Source of the DNA: Xiphophorus maculatus | Taxonomy: Eukaryota > Chordata > Actinopteri > Cyprinodontiformes > Poeciliidae | Length of the DNA stretch: 64,000 bases | Assembly: GCF_002775205.1 (NCBI RefSeq) | Contig: NC_036455.1 | Location: forward strand, 4,192,501 to 4,256,500 | Direction: 5' to 3' | Shown here: piece by piece, positions 45,830-57,149 of the stretch | Layout: each line of letters begins with the position of its first letter | Position numbering within the stretch: position 1 is the first letter of the stretch | Program-made: the position numbers and the translations under genes | Notes under the pieces: model-generated | What the model saw: only the letters and a program-made list of their open reading frames with translations | What the model was told of the DNA's origin: nothing | Database searches by the model: none

Positions 45830-46053
45830 GGATCCAGAGCCACTTTGATGTGTCTGATGTGATGGAAAAGAAGAAGATGGGGGAAGAAAAAAAAAAACAA
45901 ACTCTGCTGTGCCACATGTTAGCTGATGGAAGTGAGGCCCTCTTTGAATCCTGCTCTGCTCCCGGTGATGATGGCTCTTCACGGTCTGTAACGAATGCTG
46001 AGCGCCGCGGCAGGCTGAGCAAGCTCCGAGTTTCCAACCCTTCAGAAACCACA
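45830..46053 (+). other. Candidate internal exon of an unidentified transcript
   Basis: A 224-nt segment with a very strong acceptor (long CT-rich tract, CTCATCCTCAG|GG) and a consensus donor (CCACA|GTAAGT). One frame stays open throughout and encodes a hydrophilic segment (QSHFDVSDVMEKKKMGEEKK, then a Ser-rich end SKLRVSNPSETT); base composition is less AT-rich than its surroundings. I do not recognise the sequence. It lies between RPRD2 (ends about 42 kb) and the CELF3 5' region, so it could be an upstream CELF3 5'UTR exon, a non-coding RNA exon, or a cryptic pair of splice sites. Confidence 0.35.
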
Positions 46054-46239
46054 GTAAGTGTCAAAAGCGGGAAAAATCTAAACAATCAAAGACAGGCTGG
46101 GCAAAAATATCATTTGGAGTTGGGTGTTCCCAGGTTTTCCTGAGTTCGTTTTTCTTCTTGTGTCGAGTTTGGTTGGTGTTTCCAGGGCTGGCCCAAAGTT
46201 TTATGGTGAAAACTAATTTTGCTCGACGGTATTTTGTCT

Positions 46240-46690
46240 CAGGTCACTGCAACAAACAATAATATTGTTCTGAAACCATTTTCAACCAATGTCATGACAA
46301 AGGCATAATATTGCAAGTGCACGTTAATTTCTAATGAACATTTGACGTTGGAACTGGAAGACATTTTGAATACCTAAAGTAAATGAACAAAACAATTGAA
46401 ACGATAAATAAACTGTATTATATAGGCTCTGCAGACAAAATTGCCCGTCAAAATGTATTTATCTTTAGGCTCAGATGTGGAAAATGGGCAAAACTGCCAG
46501 TTAGGACTTTTGTCAAATAAACTATTTTGTACCATGTGTCAAATGTTTGCAGCATTTGTCAAATGGCGGCTTTTCTATATTATGAAAGGGTAACAACTCT
46601 TTAATGATTAAACAAACTACACAAATAATGGAAATTATGTTAATTTATCATACAATTAATTGATTTATTGCTTACTATGACAAACTTACT
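46240..46690 (-). repeat. Dispersed repeat family R2, inverted copy
   Basis: The reverse complement of the CIART intron copy is recognisable here: AACAAACTACACAAA, AATTAATTGATTTATTG and CTATGACAAAC near 46615-46685. Confidence 0.55.
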
Positions 46691-47689
46691 TATGGATCCT
46701 CAGGCAGATTTAGATCTGGAAGTCCACCACAAATCCGTCCTTTCAAGTTAATTTTTTTTAAATTGTATGTACAGCAATCATATTAGTCTGGTCGCATCGT
46801 TATCAAATAATTTTTCTTGTTAAATATTTGGTGGAGAACTTTCAATCAGAAGATTTCTCTAGATTTTCTCTACCAGCCAGAGGAAACCTCAAGATGCAGC
46901 ACTAAGGGGAAAACTTAAAAAGAATCACATTAGGATCCCGGAGCAGCTTAGCTTTGCGTTGCCAAGCGGCATCTGGTAAACGTGAAGAGTTGAAAGAGTC
47001 TAAGAACAGAAAAAATGTCCAAAATGCCTCCTGAGATGTGTCCAAACCTGCTGATCAACTGGAAGAAACATTTTAACATTGTGCTTAACAAAGAAGGAGA
47101 TGTTGTAGATCGAATGCTTTGTTCAGTCCGTAAGATGCAAATATTTCTTTCCTTTTTTTCTTTTCGTTTTTTTACTTTTTGATTTAATGTATCCTGTATG
47201 TTCATATTAAAATCAAACTTCCATAAAAATTCAAGGTTGTTCTTTTGTTTGTGAGCAAATTTCCCCAAATCATCACCAAAAAAAAAAAAATAAAAATAAA
47301 GAAATTCCCTGCTGCAAAATGTTTCAAATTTGTCACTAAGGGAAATTAGCTTTTTCTAAGTTTTCTCCATTTTCTTTTGCAGTTGCGTATTTGTTACTGA
47401 CTAAGACATTGTTTTTAAAAAATGTCTTCAATCACAATTAGGTGAGAAATGTATTGACTTTTGGAAAACAAGACTCATGAATGTAAAACTGTGCCAGTTT
47501 TACACAGTAAAAGCTACTGTAAGATTTTTTTTGTGGGTTTTTTCCCCCATTGATTTAGTGAACAGACTCTATCTTTATGCAATTTTCTTCTAGTATTTTA
47601 ATTTAAAATAAGCATTATTGAGGGAAGAAACCAAAAGGCCTATTCACAACGACGACAAGGGTCTGCGGCTCAGAACCTTGAATGCCGCT

Positions 47690-47870
47690 GTCCTGCATCT
47701 TTTGGATGCATGCCTGCTCCAACACACCTGAACCAAAGGAATGGTTGATAATCAGGTTTTTGTAAAACTTGCTAACAGGCCAGTAAGGTCATTGGGGATT
47801 TTGTTTCAGGTTTGTTGGAGCAGGAATGAATCCAAAAGTCATAAGACGGTGGCACTTTAGGGCCTCTGGC
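47690..47870. mobile_element. Palindromic MITE (TGCTCCAACACACCTGAA type)
   Basis: Left arm TTTTGGATGCATGCC, then TGCTCCAACACACCTGAA (about 47700-47735), and right arm TTTCAGGTTTGTTGGAGCAG then GAATGAATCCAAAA (about 47805-47838), imperfect inverted repeats around a ~70-base centre. A common type of fish fold-back element. Confidence 0.75.
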
Positions 47871-48399
47871 ACATCAAATCTCATGGAAACCCATCAAAGC
47901 ATGTTGTGACTATTTATTAAAAAGTTCATTGTATTATTAGTTACATGAAGAGTAATGATGCAATCTATGTATGTTTTTATATCATTTTTCTCTGCTTTTA
48001 ATAAAAAAAAATCTATCTTGATGTGCAAATCAAGGGAGAAATATCGTCATATATGAGTTATGACCAGTGTTTGCGGTAATACGCAGTTTAAAAGCCGCCA
48101 CAAAAAGCCTAATTTAATCCGTGTACTACTTTTAGTAAATCCTTTATTGCTGCTAGGGCGTTTAAGGTATTCCGCATTACATTTATAAGCCCTGACTCCG
48201 TGCATCTGCTATTAAAAGCGAACAAAACAGCAAAATCCACTCACACAACATCTGTTTACTGTTCGTACGCTGGGTATTAATAATGAAAGCTCGTCTGCCG
48301 TCATCGTGTGGGTTATAAAGCTCGTCACCAGATGTCAGTGTTGGTTTCAAACCTCCAACCGCTGCGCGTTTATATATGACACAGATCACGTTTCCGAAG

Positions 48400-49130
48400 C
48401 ACTTGCATGAACAATTAATACCCGATCAACTGTGCAAGAATCGGGTCTCGGCAACAACTGCGGCACAGGCTTAGACCGGATTTGGTGACTGATGGCAGAT
48501 GGCGGTTCTTAACCTCCGAGGCGAGCTAAAGAGGAACTATAGCGCCGGGAAATACAGGAATGAATGAAAAAACAGAGGGAGATTTCTGCGCGTAGAATCA
48601 GTTTAATATAACCACCGTCGTATTTTTGTTTTTTTGGGGGGTTTTTTTGCGGTTTGAGCCCCGCACGTCCAGATCGTGACTCCTTTGAAGTCTCTGCGTG
48701 TGCGCATGTGTGCCGGGGTGTGTGCAGCCCGCTGTCATGTGGGCTCATTGTTTACATGCTGCCCAAATCTCAGAGAGGGCGTGTAGCCCCGAGAGTCTCT
48801 GTGCGTGTCGTCAAATAACATTTAACATTTAAATAACGTTTGTTGTTGCTGCTGCTGCTGTTTGCCCCCCCAGCCCCCCACCCCACCCCACCACTCGCCC
48901 CTCTCAGAGAACGTTCCCTTCATCCCCGGTGATGTGACACGAGTTGAGAGGATTCATTTCAGAACCACGGCCAGCTCCACGGCGAGAACAAAAGGCGGAT
49001 TTGAAAGCGCTTGATGTCAGGGACCGACTGCGTTTTATAGGCTAAGGGAAAAACGGAAAACCTTCAGGAAGAAAAAACAAAAAAAAAACACAGAAAAGAA
49101 ACGCTACCTTTCTGAACACAATGTCTCCAC
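48400..49130 (+). promoter_or_regulatory. CpG-rich upstream region of CELF3, possible distal promoter
   Basis: The region is clearly richer in G+C and CpG than the surrounding DNA. It includes a YY1-like AGATGGCGG (48497-48505), a GCTGCTGCTGCTG run with C-rich tract (48850-48895) and the RE1-like site at 48958. It lies about 4 kb before the CELF3 start codon and about 1.5 kb before the putative 5'UTR exon. Promoter role is inferred. Confidence 0.45.
48958..48978 (+). promoter_or_regulatory. RE1/NRSE-like REST binding site upstream of CELF3
   Basis: The left half reads TTCAGAACCACGG and the right half CCAGCTCC, directly joined. Against the canonical 21-base NRSE I count 18 matches, with the essential CCACGG and CAGC blocks intact. 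REST silences neuronal genes outside neurons, and CELF3 is a neuron-enriched gene, so the location is meaningful. Confidence 0.7.
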
Positions 49131-50200
49131 CAGGTTGTGTCCTGAACCTAAAAGGTGTTATTTCTTTCTCAGGAACACAATTTTACGTGTGAATTAGGAA
49201 AATCTCAGCGTAACCCAGTTCTGTTTACCTTCATTTTCTTTAGCTCCACCTGTGCAAAGATTGGGATGGACAAAATGTCATCAAAATTATTTTTTTTTAA
49301 AGGATTTTACTTAATTTATTCTTCCCACCACATCAGATTCCAGGTTTATTGCTGACTATCGATTTTTTTTATATTTCTTTCTCATCCCATGTATGCAAAT
49401 TAGATTTTTTTTTTTTAAAAATGTTTTATAGAGCTTGTAAATCATGTCAACTATTTGACTATTTGCAGGAACTCATTCTGCTTCAGTGTAATTTTCATGT
49501 CTTTAGTCATTGTCAATAAATTGCTCCAACTGGATCAGGTGGACACACATTTTTCTAAAAGGTTGACAGTTGTAGAAGTATAATGTTTTGCATCATCTTG
49601 TTTTTTTATGTTTATTTTTACGAATGCCAATTTTATCTTAATTTCTCACAGTGCATAATCATTTTAAATGTTAACTTTCAACAATTAAAGTCTTTGTTGA
49701 GAAAAAAAGGTGAGATTCGTAATTTGATTTCTAGGATCTGACCCTACAAAAGCATTTTCTTCATTACTTGTGCAGACATTTGAAAGATTTTTTCAATTGT
49801 GTTTCTTTACACCAGTGAAAATTGGGGGACTAAAATAAAATAGTAAAATAAAATGTAATTTTACTATAGAAAAGGAAGGAGACATCAAAAGGTTTGTCAA
49901 TGGCACAAAAAAAAATGCAGAAGGGACACAGATTCCTCTGTTTAGTTTTAAAGGCTTTTTAAAAAAATGTAAGGAAAACAAAACTGACCACACAAGCTAG
50001 TCAGACTTCATGGAATTTGCAAAAACGGAAACAATTATAAAAAATTTCTGTCTATGAATACAAGTGTACTAGCGGACTAAATGGAGCGCATTAAAATCCA
50101 CCTGAACTGAAAATCATGTTTAATATTTAAAGCTCCTCCATGAACATCCGCCACACTTAAATCCCATGGTAACGTTTTGTGACTTTTTAAAAACGAGCTC
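49131..50200. other. AT-rich spacer in the CELF3 upstream region
   Basis: No exon, repeat family or conserved motif recognised; frames here are AT-rich noise. Confidence 0.45.
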
Positions 50201-50223
50201 AGTAGTCATTGCTAATTTCCACT

Positions 50224-50226
<3 letters not shown>

Positions 50227-50317
<91 letters not shown>
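50227..50317. repeat. Long (AT)n microsatellite
   Basis: About 45 uninterrupted AT units. The minus-strand frame reading Tyr-Ile repeats across it is an artefact. It lies roughly 100-200 bases upstream of the GC-rich putative CELF3 5' exon. Confidence 0.97.
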
Positions 50318-50320
<3 letters not shown>

Positions 50321-50449
50321 AAGCATATAAGTGTAGATTAGTAAGCGCAAACACATTGTGAGCAGGAGCGTCCCTGTTTTTGTAGCACATACTTTCCTCC
50401 ACGGCGCCGGTAATTTAGCGACGGCCCCTGGCGGCAGACATCACGGCTC

Positions 50450-50948
50450 AAGCAGCCAGGGGGAGGGATGGAGCTGAGATGGACAGGGAGGGAGACACCG
50501 GCTTACGACGTCAAAGGAGTACAGACACACAGGGAAGAGGAGAGGACAGCCAGACTGCCAATTCCCTACGGTCGGCTGAATTTAGGGAAGTCTAAAGACT
50601 CATCTGTCACAAGACCCTCTTTTTAGCCACGCCAGTAAGAGATTTGTTTTATTTTTTTATTTTATTTTTATTTTTTTCCTATTCAAGAAAAGAGAAATCC
50701 AGGGCATCTGTGTGAAAAACAGTAGTGGAAAAAAACCAAGATCTCGTAAAATTCGCTCATGCCGAATGAAGGACCTCGGCTGGATGTTAGTTGTGTTGTT
50801 TTAGGGGGCGTGCGGGCCTAACTTGTTACAGGATTCAGAGGCGGACAGATGAACTGAGACATAATAATAACCAAACAACAGGAAGGAAGAAGACACGTCA
50901 AAGCAGGTCACTCCGATTTTTTTTTAAACACCACGACCAGCACCACAG
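50450..50948 (+). other. celf3: Putative CELF3 5'UTR exon and core promoter
   Basis: A purine/GC-rich block starting near 50395 after AT-rich DNA, with a CRE-like CGACGTCA (about 50506). It ends at a possible donor CCACAG|GTATTA (50948/50949), followed by a (TG)n tract. The coding exon of CELF3 begins after an acceptor only 8 bases before its ATG, so an upstream untranslated exon is required; this is the best candidate. Both limits are approximate, and the donor is not ideal. Confidence 0.4.
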
Positions 50949-50974
50949 GTATTATTCTCTCAACTCTTTTGTTT

Positions 50975-50993
50975 TGTGTGTGTGTGTGTGTGT
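50975..50993 (+). repeat. (TG)n tract near the start of the CELF3 5' intron
   Basis: Nine TG units beginning 27 bases after the putative donor. UG repeats in RNA are bound by CELF-family proteins. Confidence 0.85.
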
Positions 50994-52845
50994 TTTTTTT
51001 AATGAGTGTTTTTATGCTCAAATGCGTGAAATCGCGTCCAGGTCATTGTTGTTGTCACCGATGTCTTGACAAAGAGCTCTCCAGCTGTGCTGACTGACAC
51101 GCTGTCATGTTGAGCTCAAATCTGCCACAAATCCACAGGAAGGATTTGGTTCAGGCTACAGTAATGGAAAGATCGTATAAAAATATGGTTATATTGCAGG
51201 GAAAAGAGCGGATGTGCTATTATACAAAAAAAAAAAAAAAAAAAAATCCCCTAAAAGGGAAAAGCATATATTTTTTACGGATTGTTTTTTTTTTGTGCGT
51301 TTTTATTCAAAGCATATTGTTAAACTGTGGCTTTTTTCGCTTTTGAAGTTTTATTTTAAATTGAGAAATAGCTTGCAGTTCTCCCAGAAGCAAACTTTAT
51401 GACTATGTGTATAAAATTAGCTTTTGTTGTAGGTTTTAAAATCCCTCTGATGTGATCATCCTAGACTGAAAAACATGCAGCTGTGGTACTGATGTTCAAT
51501 ATTGGCAGTTTTGTTGTTGTTTACATGCAGTTTACTATATTTGTCTATATTTTTTTGCTTTATTTTACTTCTGTTTTATGCACAATGGTATATGTTTGTT
51601 CTTTTTATTTCTGTGATTTCATACGTTTATATATTGTTTTAAATTTTGATGAAATGAGAACAGTTTATTGGGTGCCTTTGCAAGACAACACAATTACACC
51701 AAATAAGATTTTGTAAATTATTTTTTGTCAGATACCTGATGAAGTAGACCTTCCAGTTATTTAATTTGTAGAACCAAAAATGTGTTTTGAATGCAGATTT
51801 TCAAGAAAGTGCTAACTTTTTTCTGTCTAGAAGATGATCGTATCAAAAATGATACCTCTGGTGTCAGTTTAAAGCTTGATAATATAAACAATTATCAGAA
51901 AATTCAGATTAAAAAAAGTATTGAATGTATTTCGTTATTCAACAGAAACCGTTTTTGGTCGCCTTGTTTTCTAAATTTGTTTGTGTCGTATTCAGTACAT
52001 CAGGCTTTTGCGCTCGTTTAATCGTTAGATAACCTAAAACGTTTATTATGTAACGCAACACTGATTGATACTCGCGTTTACTAATTAAAATACATATTTA
52101 CTTGATGCAGCAGATTTTTGAGGAAAATACTTTAGCAGATAAATAACTGTATCAGACATGACAAGAGAGTTTAAAATCTTTAAATGTTTACATTTTGTTT
52201 TATAATTATTACAATAGGCTTTTGCAGCCATTTTATTGTCTATACCAAAATGTAATAACTTTGTTAAGAAGGTAGAGTAGGCCTCAAATATCAAATGTGA
52301 TATGTTTGGCATTGTAAGGTTGTTGCGTTTCATGTGTGTGCTATTTGCTGATCAATGTCTTGCAACATTTTGTGCTATTTTGAATATGTGAATGTCACGA
52401 TAAACCTGCATTTTCCAGCTCCACTCATTGTTGCCCATCGTGACGTGTGGACTTTTCTGTTAGCTTTAGCAAAAGCTATATATCAGGAGTCAGTCAACAG
52501 GCCTAAATATATAATTTGCATTCTGAATGTGAACGCAGAGCATCCAAAATACGATGCATCAAAGCCTTCCTTTTCTGATTAGGAAGCTGTAGTAACTGAT
52601 TTTTTACATTTGTTTTAACATGATGCAACTTTGTTGGTGAATTTCGTGCTTGCCAGAATCCACATTATTAGGGTCATGATGTACATTTCACAGAGAAAGT
52701 ACAAACCATCGTTTCAGCCAGCCATTTCCACTGAACGCTCCCATCTGCACCTCCATCCCCGGCCTCCTGTTTGCACCTCCTGTGCAGTGTGAATTTAAGC
52801 CTCCAGGCTCCTGAACGCCTCCACTCTATGTTTCTGTTATAAATA

Positions 52846-52866
52846 TGTGTGTGTGTGTGTGTGTGT
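52846..52866 (+). repeat. (TG)n tract before the CELF3 coding-exon acceptor
   Basis: Ten TG units ending about 15 bases before the AG at 52880-52881; the tract merges with the polypyrimidine stretch TTTTGTTCCTCTTTAG. Confidence 0.95.
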
Positions 52867-52889
52867 TTTGTTCCTCTTTAGACTTCTCA

Positions 52890-55541
52890 ATGAAGGAGCC
52901 TGACGCAATCAAGCTCTTCATCGGGCAGATACCCCGAAACCTGGAGGAGAAGGACCTGAAGCCCATCTTCGAACAGTTTGGGAAGATCTACGAGTTAACG
53001 GTGATAAAGGACAAGTACACGGGGATGCACAAAGGTAAACGCCTCTGAGAACAAAGTGTAAGGTTGCAAAATTGTCCGCAGCTATTATTTTAATTTGCAA
53101 ATGGATTCCGCTAAATATGATTTACGTTAAATGACTGTCTCACCAAAGACACAATGCATCATTGATCTAAGGAGGATCTATGGTGTTATTTTGACCCCTA
53201 AATTGGTTGCAGACTCTGTTGGGAAGTCTTATTCTGGGGAAGAAAAAAAACATGTTTCATTAAAGATGACTCATCTCTTTGAGGTCAGAGAAAAGGTATT
53301 GTGCAGAACTGATCAATAAATGAAGGCAAGACCATGTTTGAAATTGTGCAGGAGTCCTTTTTATGATGATGCTCACCAAGAGGAATATTAATTTGGCTTC
53401 GTGACTGAGAACAAGAAGCATAACACTAACTCTAGCATCAAAGGCACATAAAGGCTTCGTCCGTTTGTCATGTCCAGATTTAATGCTGAAAATGACACAG
53501 CTGAATAAAAATGTTAAAGCCAAAAAGGGGACTATTAGATAAGGAGTTTTCTTTTGCCTCAGGGCTTAATCACAGAGTTTACTTTTAGCTTGCGATGTTA
53601 CATTTTACCTCTAAACACAAACATTTCTCCTTATTAACTGCTGCTCACCGACAACATCCTTCACACCGTGGACCAGCTGAATTAATTCAAAATCTTTTGT
53701 AAAAGTGGAACACTCAGACAATCTGAAAGCACCAGTTCATCACATGGTGAGCTGGCTGTTCACATTTTGCAAGAAAAATCAACAAATCTCATTTGACAGA
53801 TGGACAGAGGCCGGGGAAGCGATCTAAGATGAACAATGATCCTTACTGTCATTTCTAATGCAAATCAGATGGAGGGAAAACAAAAAGGCTCTTCAATTAA
53901 AAAAAACCAAAAAAAAAAAAACCAACAACACAAAAAGCATCAGTCGTTTGGGAGACGTATGGGCCAGGTGGTATCAGCCTTCCAACACCTATAACACCTA
54001 TTCTGCATATATTTACATATTCATGATGTGAGGGAGCTTTAAAGGTTAATGAAAGCCTTTCTCTATTATGTGGGACTGCATACGTCGTGCTGGAGCGGAG
54101 TGATATTAAAAGCTCACACTTGTATCTCCAGACTTTATGATCAGGCATCTCACATGGCTTTAAAAACTAAGAGCTGTTTGTCTTTATGTTTTCAGTCAAC
54201 ATTCTTTTATAGAACAACATACTGGGCATAAAAAATGCTAAATCTTTCAGTGTATGAACTTTCTTTGTTTTATTTCCCCATGGAAAATACTCTGTGTTTG
54301 ATGTTTCTTTGTTGGACGGAGCATTTGAATGAGCTGTACCATTTATACTAAAAGTACCTCTTAGTTTAGTCTTTAGCTGTATCTTTTATTCACAAAGACA
54401 TTGAAGAAGCTACAGCTACTATTAAGTCTTTAAAGTTGTTTTTTTTGTCAATAGAAAGTATTCATGGATCAGTGCTTCTCTGCTTAGGTGCACTGCAAAA
54501 ACACAAAATCTCACTATTATATTTAGTCTATCTTCTACTGCAAATATCATTGTACACTTAAAATAAGACAAAAGTAACTTAAAAACCTACAACAGGAAAA
54601 ATGTCTTACAAGTGAAATAATCTGCCAGTATCAATATTAAGGAATTACTTACTTAAAACAAACCCAAACATCTTGCTGAAAAATTACGTGAAAGTTGATT
54701 TTATTTCAAGAACACTAAGATATTTGCACTAGAAACTGGACCAAAAATGCTCGATAAGATTTTTTGTTTGTGGCTGTGTGTCGTTCTTTCCTGGATGAAT
54801 CCACTGGCAGAGCTATTGGCACAATTAAGTCTGTGTAATATTTCTTTTTCTTTCTCATAGAAAGTACCCCTGGTCTTTCCCATAGAAAGGAGACCAGCCA
54901 CATCACTTTTGTGTTTAGCTTTCCAGGACAAAGCCACAGAGAGCAATCGTTTCTTTTCTCTAGAAAGTTCTTCCGGGTCAGCTCTACAATGTTTAGACCT
55001 GACTCTTTCTTGGACATAGCTATTGATAACTTTAACTTTGTGGCTTCTCTGCCATTTCCTTTCTCATCAATAGATATCAATCAATTTGAAAATATGATTA
55101 AATGCAATTACTAGGTGCAGCTTAATGATATAAATCAAACTCATTTATTTGACTGGTGTCCTAAAGAAGCATATTACAAATGGGAATGTTTTTCAAGAGC
55201 AGCATTTGTATTTGTGGAGCTATGCATGCTGTGACATGCCCTCACCGCCGTACAGTTACTTAAATTAAAACGCCATTTTTGTCACTTTTATCGTTATCAC
55301 AATTGTACCACAAAATATCGTGATAAAACTTTAAGTCCTCACTGCTCGCCTTGAAGTGCCTTGAGATGATTTTTGTTTCAGCTTTGTAAACTCAACTGAT
55401 TTGAATTCAATCATAGCATGCATGTGATTCTCCACCTCCTGCCGCTCTCTCTCTCCAGGATGTGCCTTCCTCACGTACTGTGCACGAGAATCAGCCCTCA
55501 AAGCCCAGAATGCATTGCACGAGCAGAAGACCCTACCAGGG
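52890..55541 (+). CDS. celf3: CELF3 (CUGBP Elav-like family 3), first two coding exons, partial
   Basis: Exon 52882-53034 (ATG at 52890, donor CAAAG|GTAAAC) and exon 55459-55541 (acceptor CTCCAG, donor GGG|GTAAGT) join in frame to give 76 residues: [20 protein letters not shown] through [17 protein letters not shown] and [11 protein letters not shown]. This is the first RRM of a CELF protein: RNP2 is KLFIGQI, and RNP1 (KGCAFLTYC) spans the intron. The [10 protein letters not shown] start, [20 protein letters not shown] and [10 protein letters not shown] fit CELF3 better than CELF4-6, and the human 1q21 synteny agrees. CELF3 is a nuclear, neuron-enriched regulator of alternative splicing that binds UG-rich RNA. 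RRM2, the linker and RRM3 lie beyond the window; intron after exon 2 is longer than 8.4 kb. Confidence 0.94.
53985..53999 (-). promoter_or_regulatory. Tandem T-box half-sites in a possible CELF3 intronic enhancer
   Basis: ACACCT at 53985-53990 and 53994-53999, the reverse complement of AGGTGT, nine bases apart. The flanking 53940-54150 is not repetitive. Enhancer role is a guess. Confidence 0.25.
54491..54779. mobile_element. Fold-back MITE copy in CELF3 intron
   Basis: Starts CACTGCAAAAACACAAAATC and contains TGCAAATATC, TACACTTAAAATAAGAC, AATAATCTGCCAGT, AATATTAAGGAATTA, TATTTGCACTAGAAACTGGA and AAGATTTTTTGTTTG, i.e. the same order as the copies at 5575 and 30938; part of the central inverted region is deleted. 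Confidence 0.8.
55080..55350 (+). repeat. Dispersed repeat family R3 (copy) in CELF3 intron
   Basis: Closely parallels 33930-34195: GACTGGTGTCC, ATTACAAATGGGAATGTTTT, TCAAGAGCAGCATTTGT and TGATAAAACTTTAAGTCCTC. It ends about 100 bases before CELF3 coding exon 2. Confidence 0.7.
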
Positions 55542-56456
55542 GTAAGTGTGTCGTTGTCTTTTTCAGGCGGGCTATCTGTCGGGTCGGGCTATCAGAACAC
55601 ACAAACACAGACGCGTGTGGACGCAAGGAATTTAAACCAAGTTTGACATGTGGGCTTGACTTCACCCTTTAGCCGATATGTTCCAGGAAAGGTCAGGGGC
55701 TGCTCTCCCTCTTATGTTTCATATGTGATGCATCCAGACATATCTATCCAGCTAAGGCATGAGTCATCGCACTGACATGTCACGGGTCGAGAGAGATGTC
55801 TGCATGAGGCTCACCACTGGAGTGACTCTTTCAGCTCTTAATCTCGTTGACGTTCCTCTTCTCTTCTGCCCCCACTTCTTCTCTCTGGATTCTAATCAAA
55901 GTTAAACCTAGCTTTATTAGCATAGCCAGGCAGCAGGTGTGCTGCCAAATGACATTTCCAGAGCTAAATATGACACGACAGCCGCGTCTCTATAATAACC
56001 GCCTATATGAGAGACAAAGCGACAAGGCAAGGAATTACTAAGACAGAGTGTGCGCTCCCAGAGTTTGCTGCTGTGCTGTGCTTCCTCTTTTACTAACAAG
56101 GCATCACCCCCGTTTCCTTTTGGTTATTTTTGTTCAAATCTACATCATTCACGTCTTTTTTTTTTTCCACTCTGGAATGTCAGGTGAAGACAAGACTGTA
56201 GCTTTTGAGGGAAGAGAGAAGAGGATGTGCAATTTAGGGTTGCAGCTAGAGATTACTTTTAGTATCACATAATTTATGTTAAAATAAAAATATCAAAATA
56301 TATTAAACAAGTTGTTGCAAAATAAATGCTGCCTTTATTTCTCATATAATGGTAGATAATAATTAGTTGCATGCACTTATATCATTGGCATGAAATCAGA
56401 CTAAAACTTTATTGTTTTAGGTCAATTAGGATTACAATTTTTTTTTTTTGTTTGCT

Positions 56457-57000
56457 AAGGTGCATTCACACGATCTCCATTTGGCCGGATTTAATCAAAC
56501 TCTAGTTTGTTTTTAGAAAGTCCGGTTCGTTTGGGGAGGTGTGAAAGCGTAATTGTACTCTAATGGGGACCAAAAAGCAAACTCTTGTCTGTCTACAAGC
56601 CTGGGTCTTGGTACTGTAGTGCGGTTTGAATGCATGTTCCAAAAGCAGGATAAATGCAACATGCTAATCTGGCACAAGCAGGAGAAATGGCTTGTGTTTG
56701 TTTTTTTGTTTTTTAACCAAAACCAAAAGATAAGTCCTACAACCCCTAAAATCAGACGTTACTTCGTTTTTGTTTACATTTTGTGAAAAAGGAAGCTGGG
56801 CTCAGTGTCTTCTTCAGAGGTTTTGTGTTGTTTCCTTTAGTAGTTCTTGGTGCAGCGCCACCACAGGCGAGAGGGGGAACTGTTTTTTTCAATTATTGGG
56901 TTTTTTGATACAGTGCAGTGTGAAAGTGAACCGCACCAGCTGAAAATGTGACACATGTTGCAATTTTGGCCCTACAATCGAACTGAGTCCACCAAATAAA
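56457..57000. repeat. Probable DNA-transposon-derived repeat
   Basis: Starts AAGGTGCATTCACACGATCT and holds GTGCGGTTTGAATG, GGGACCAAAAAGC, GTGAAAGTGAACCGCACC and CAATCGAACTGAGTCCACC, a vocabulary shared by a dispersed fish element. I could not define the ends or a target duplication. Confidence 0.4.
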
Positions 57001-57149
57001 AGACAATTATGTCATTATTATGGCTCTAAACCATAGAGCTAAACCATCAGGAAACAACCTGTTGGGTTGTTTCCTGGTTGGGAACGCCCAGATGATAAAA
57101 CCATGGCTTTGTAAGCTTCTGATATGTCAATTAACAACATTTGACATAA

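Noticed and set aside
45705..46085. 126-codon minus-strand frame
   Set aside because: Antisense to the candidate exon at 45830-46053; the splice signals support the plus strand.
50120..50356. Tyr-Ile repeat protein on the minus strand
   Set aside because: Translation of the (AT)n microsatellite.
50791..51069. 92-codon frame in the CELF3 5' region
   Set aside because: Crosses the putative donor and the TG tract; no homology.
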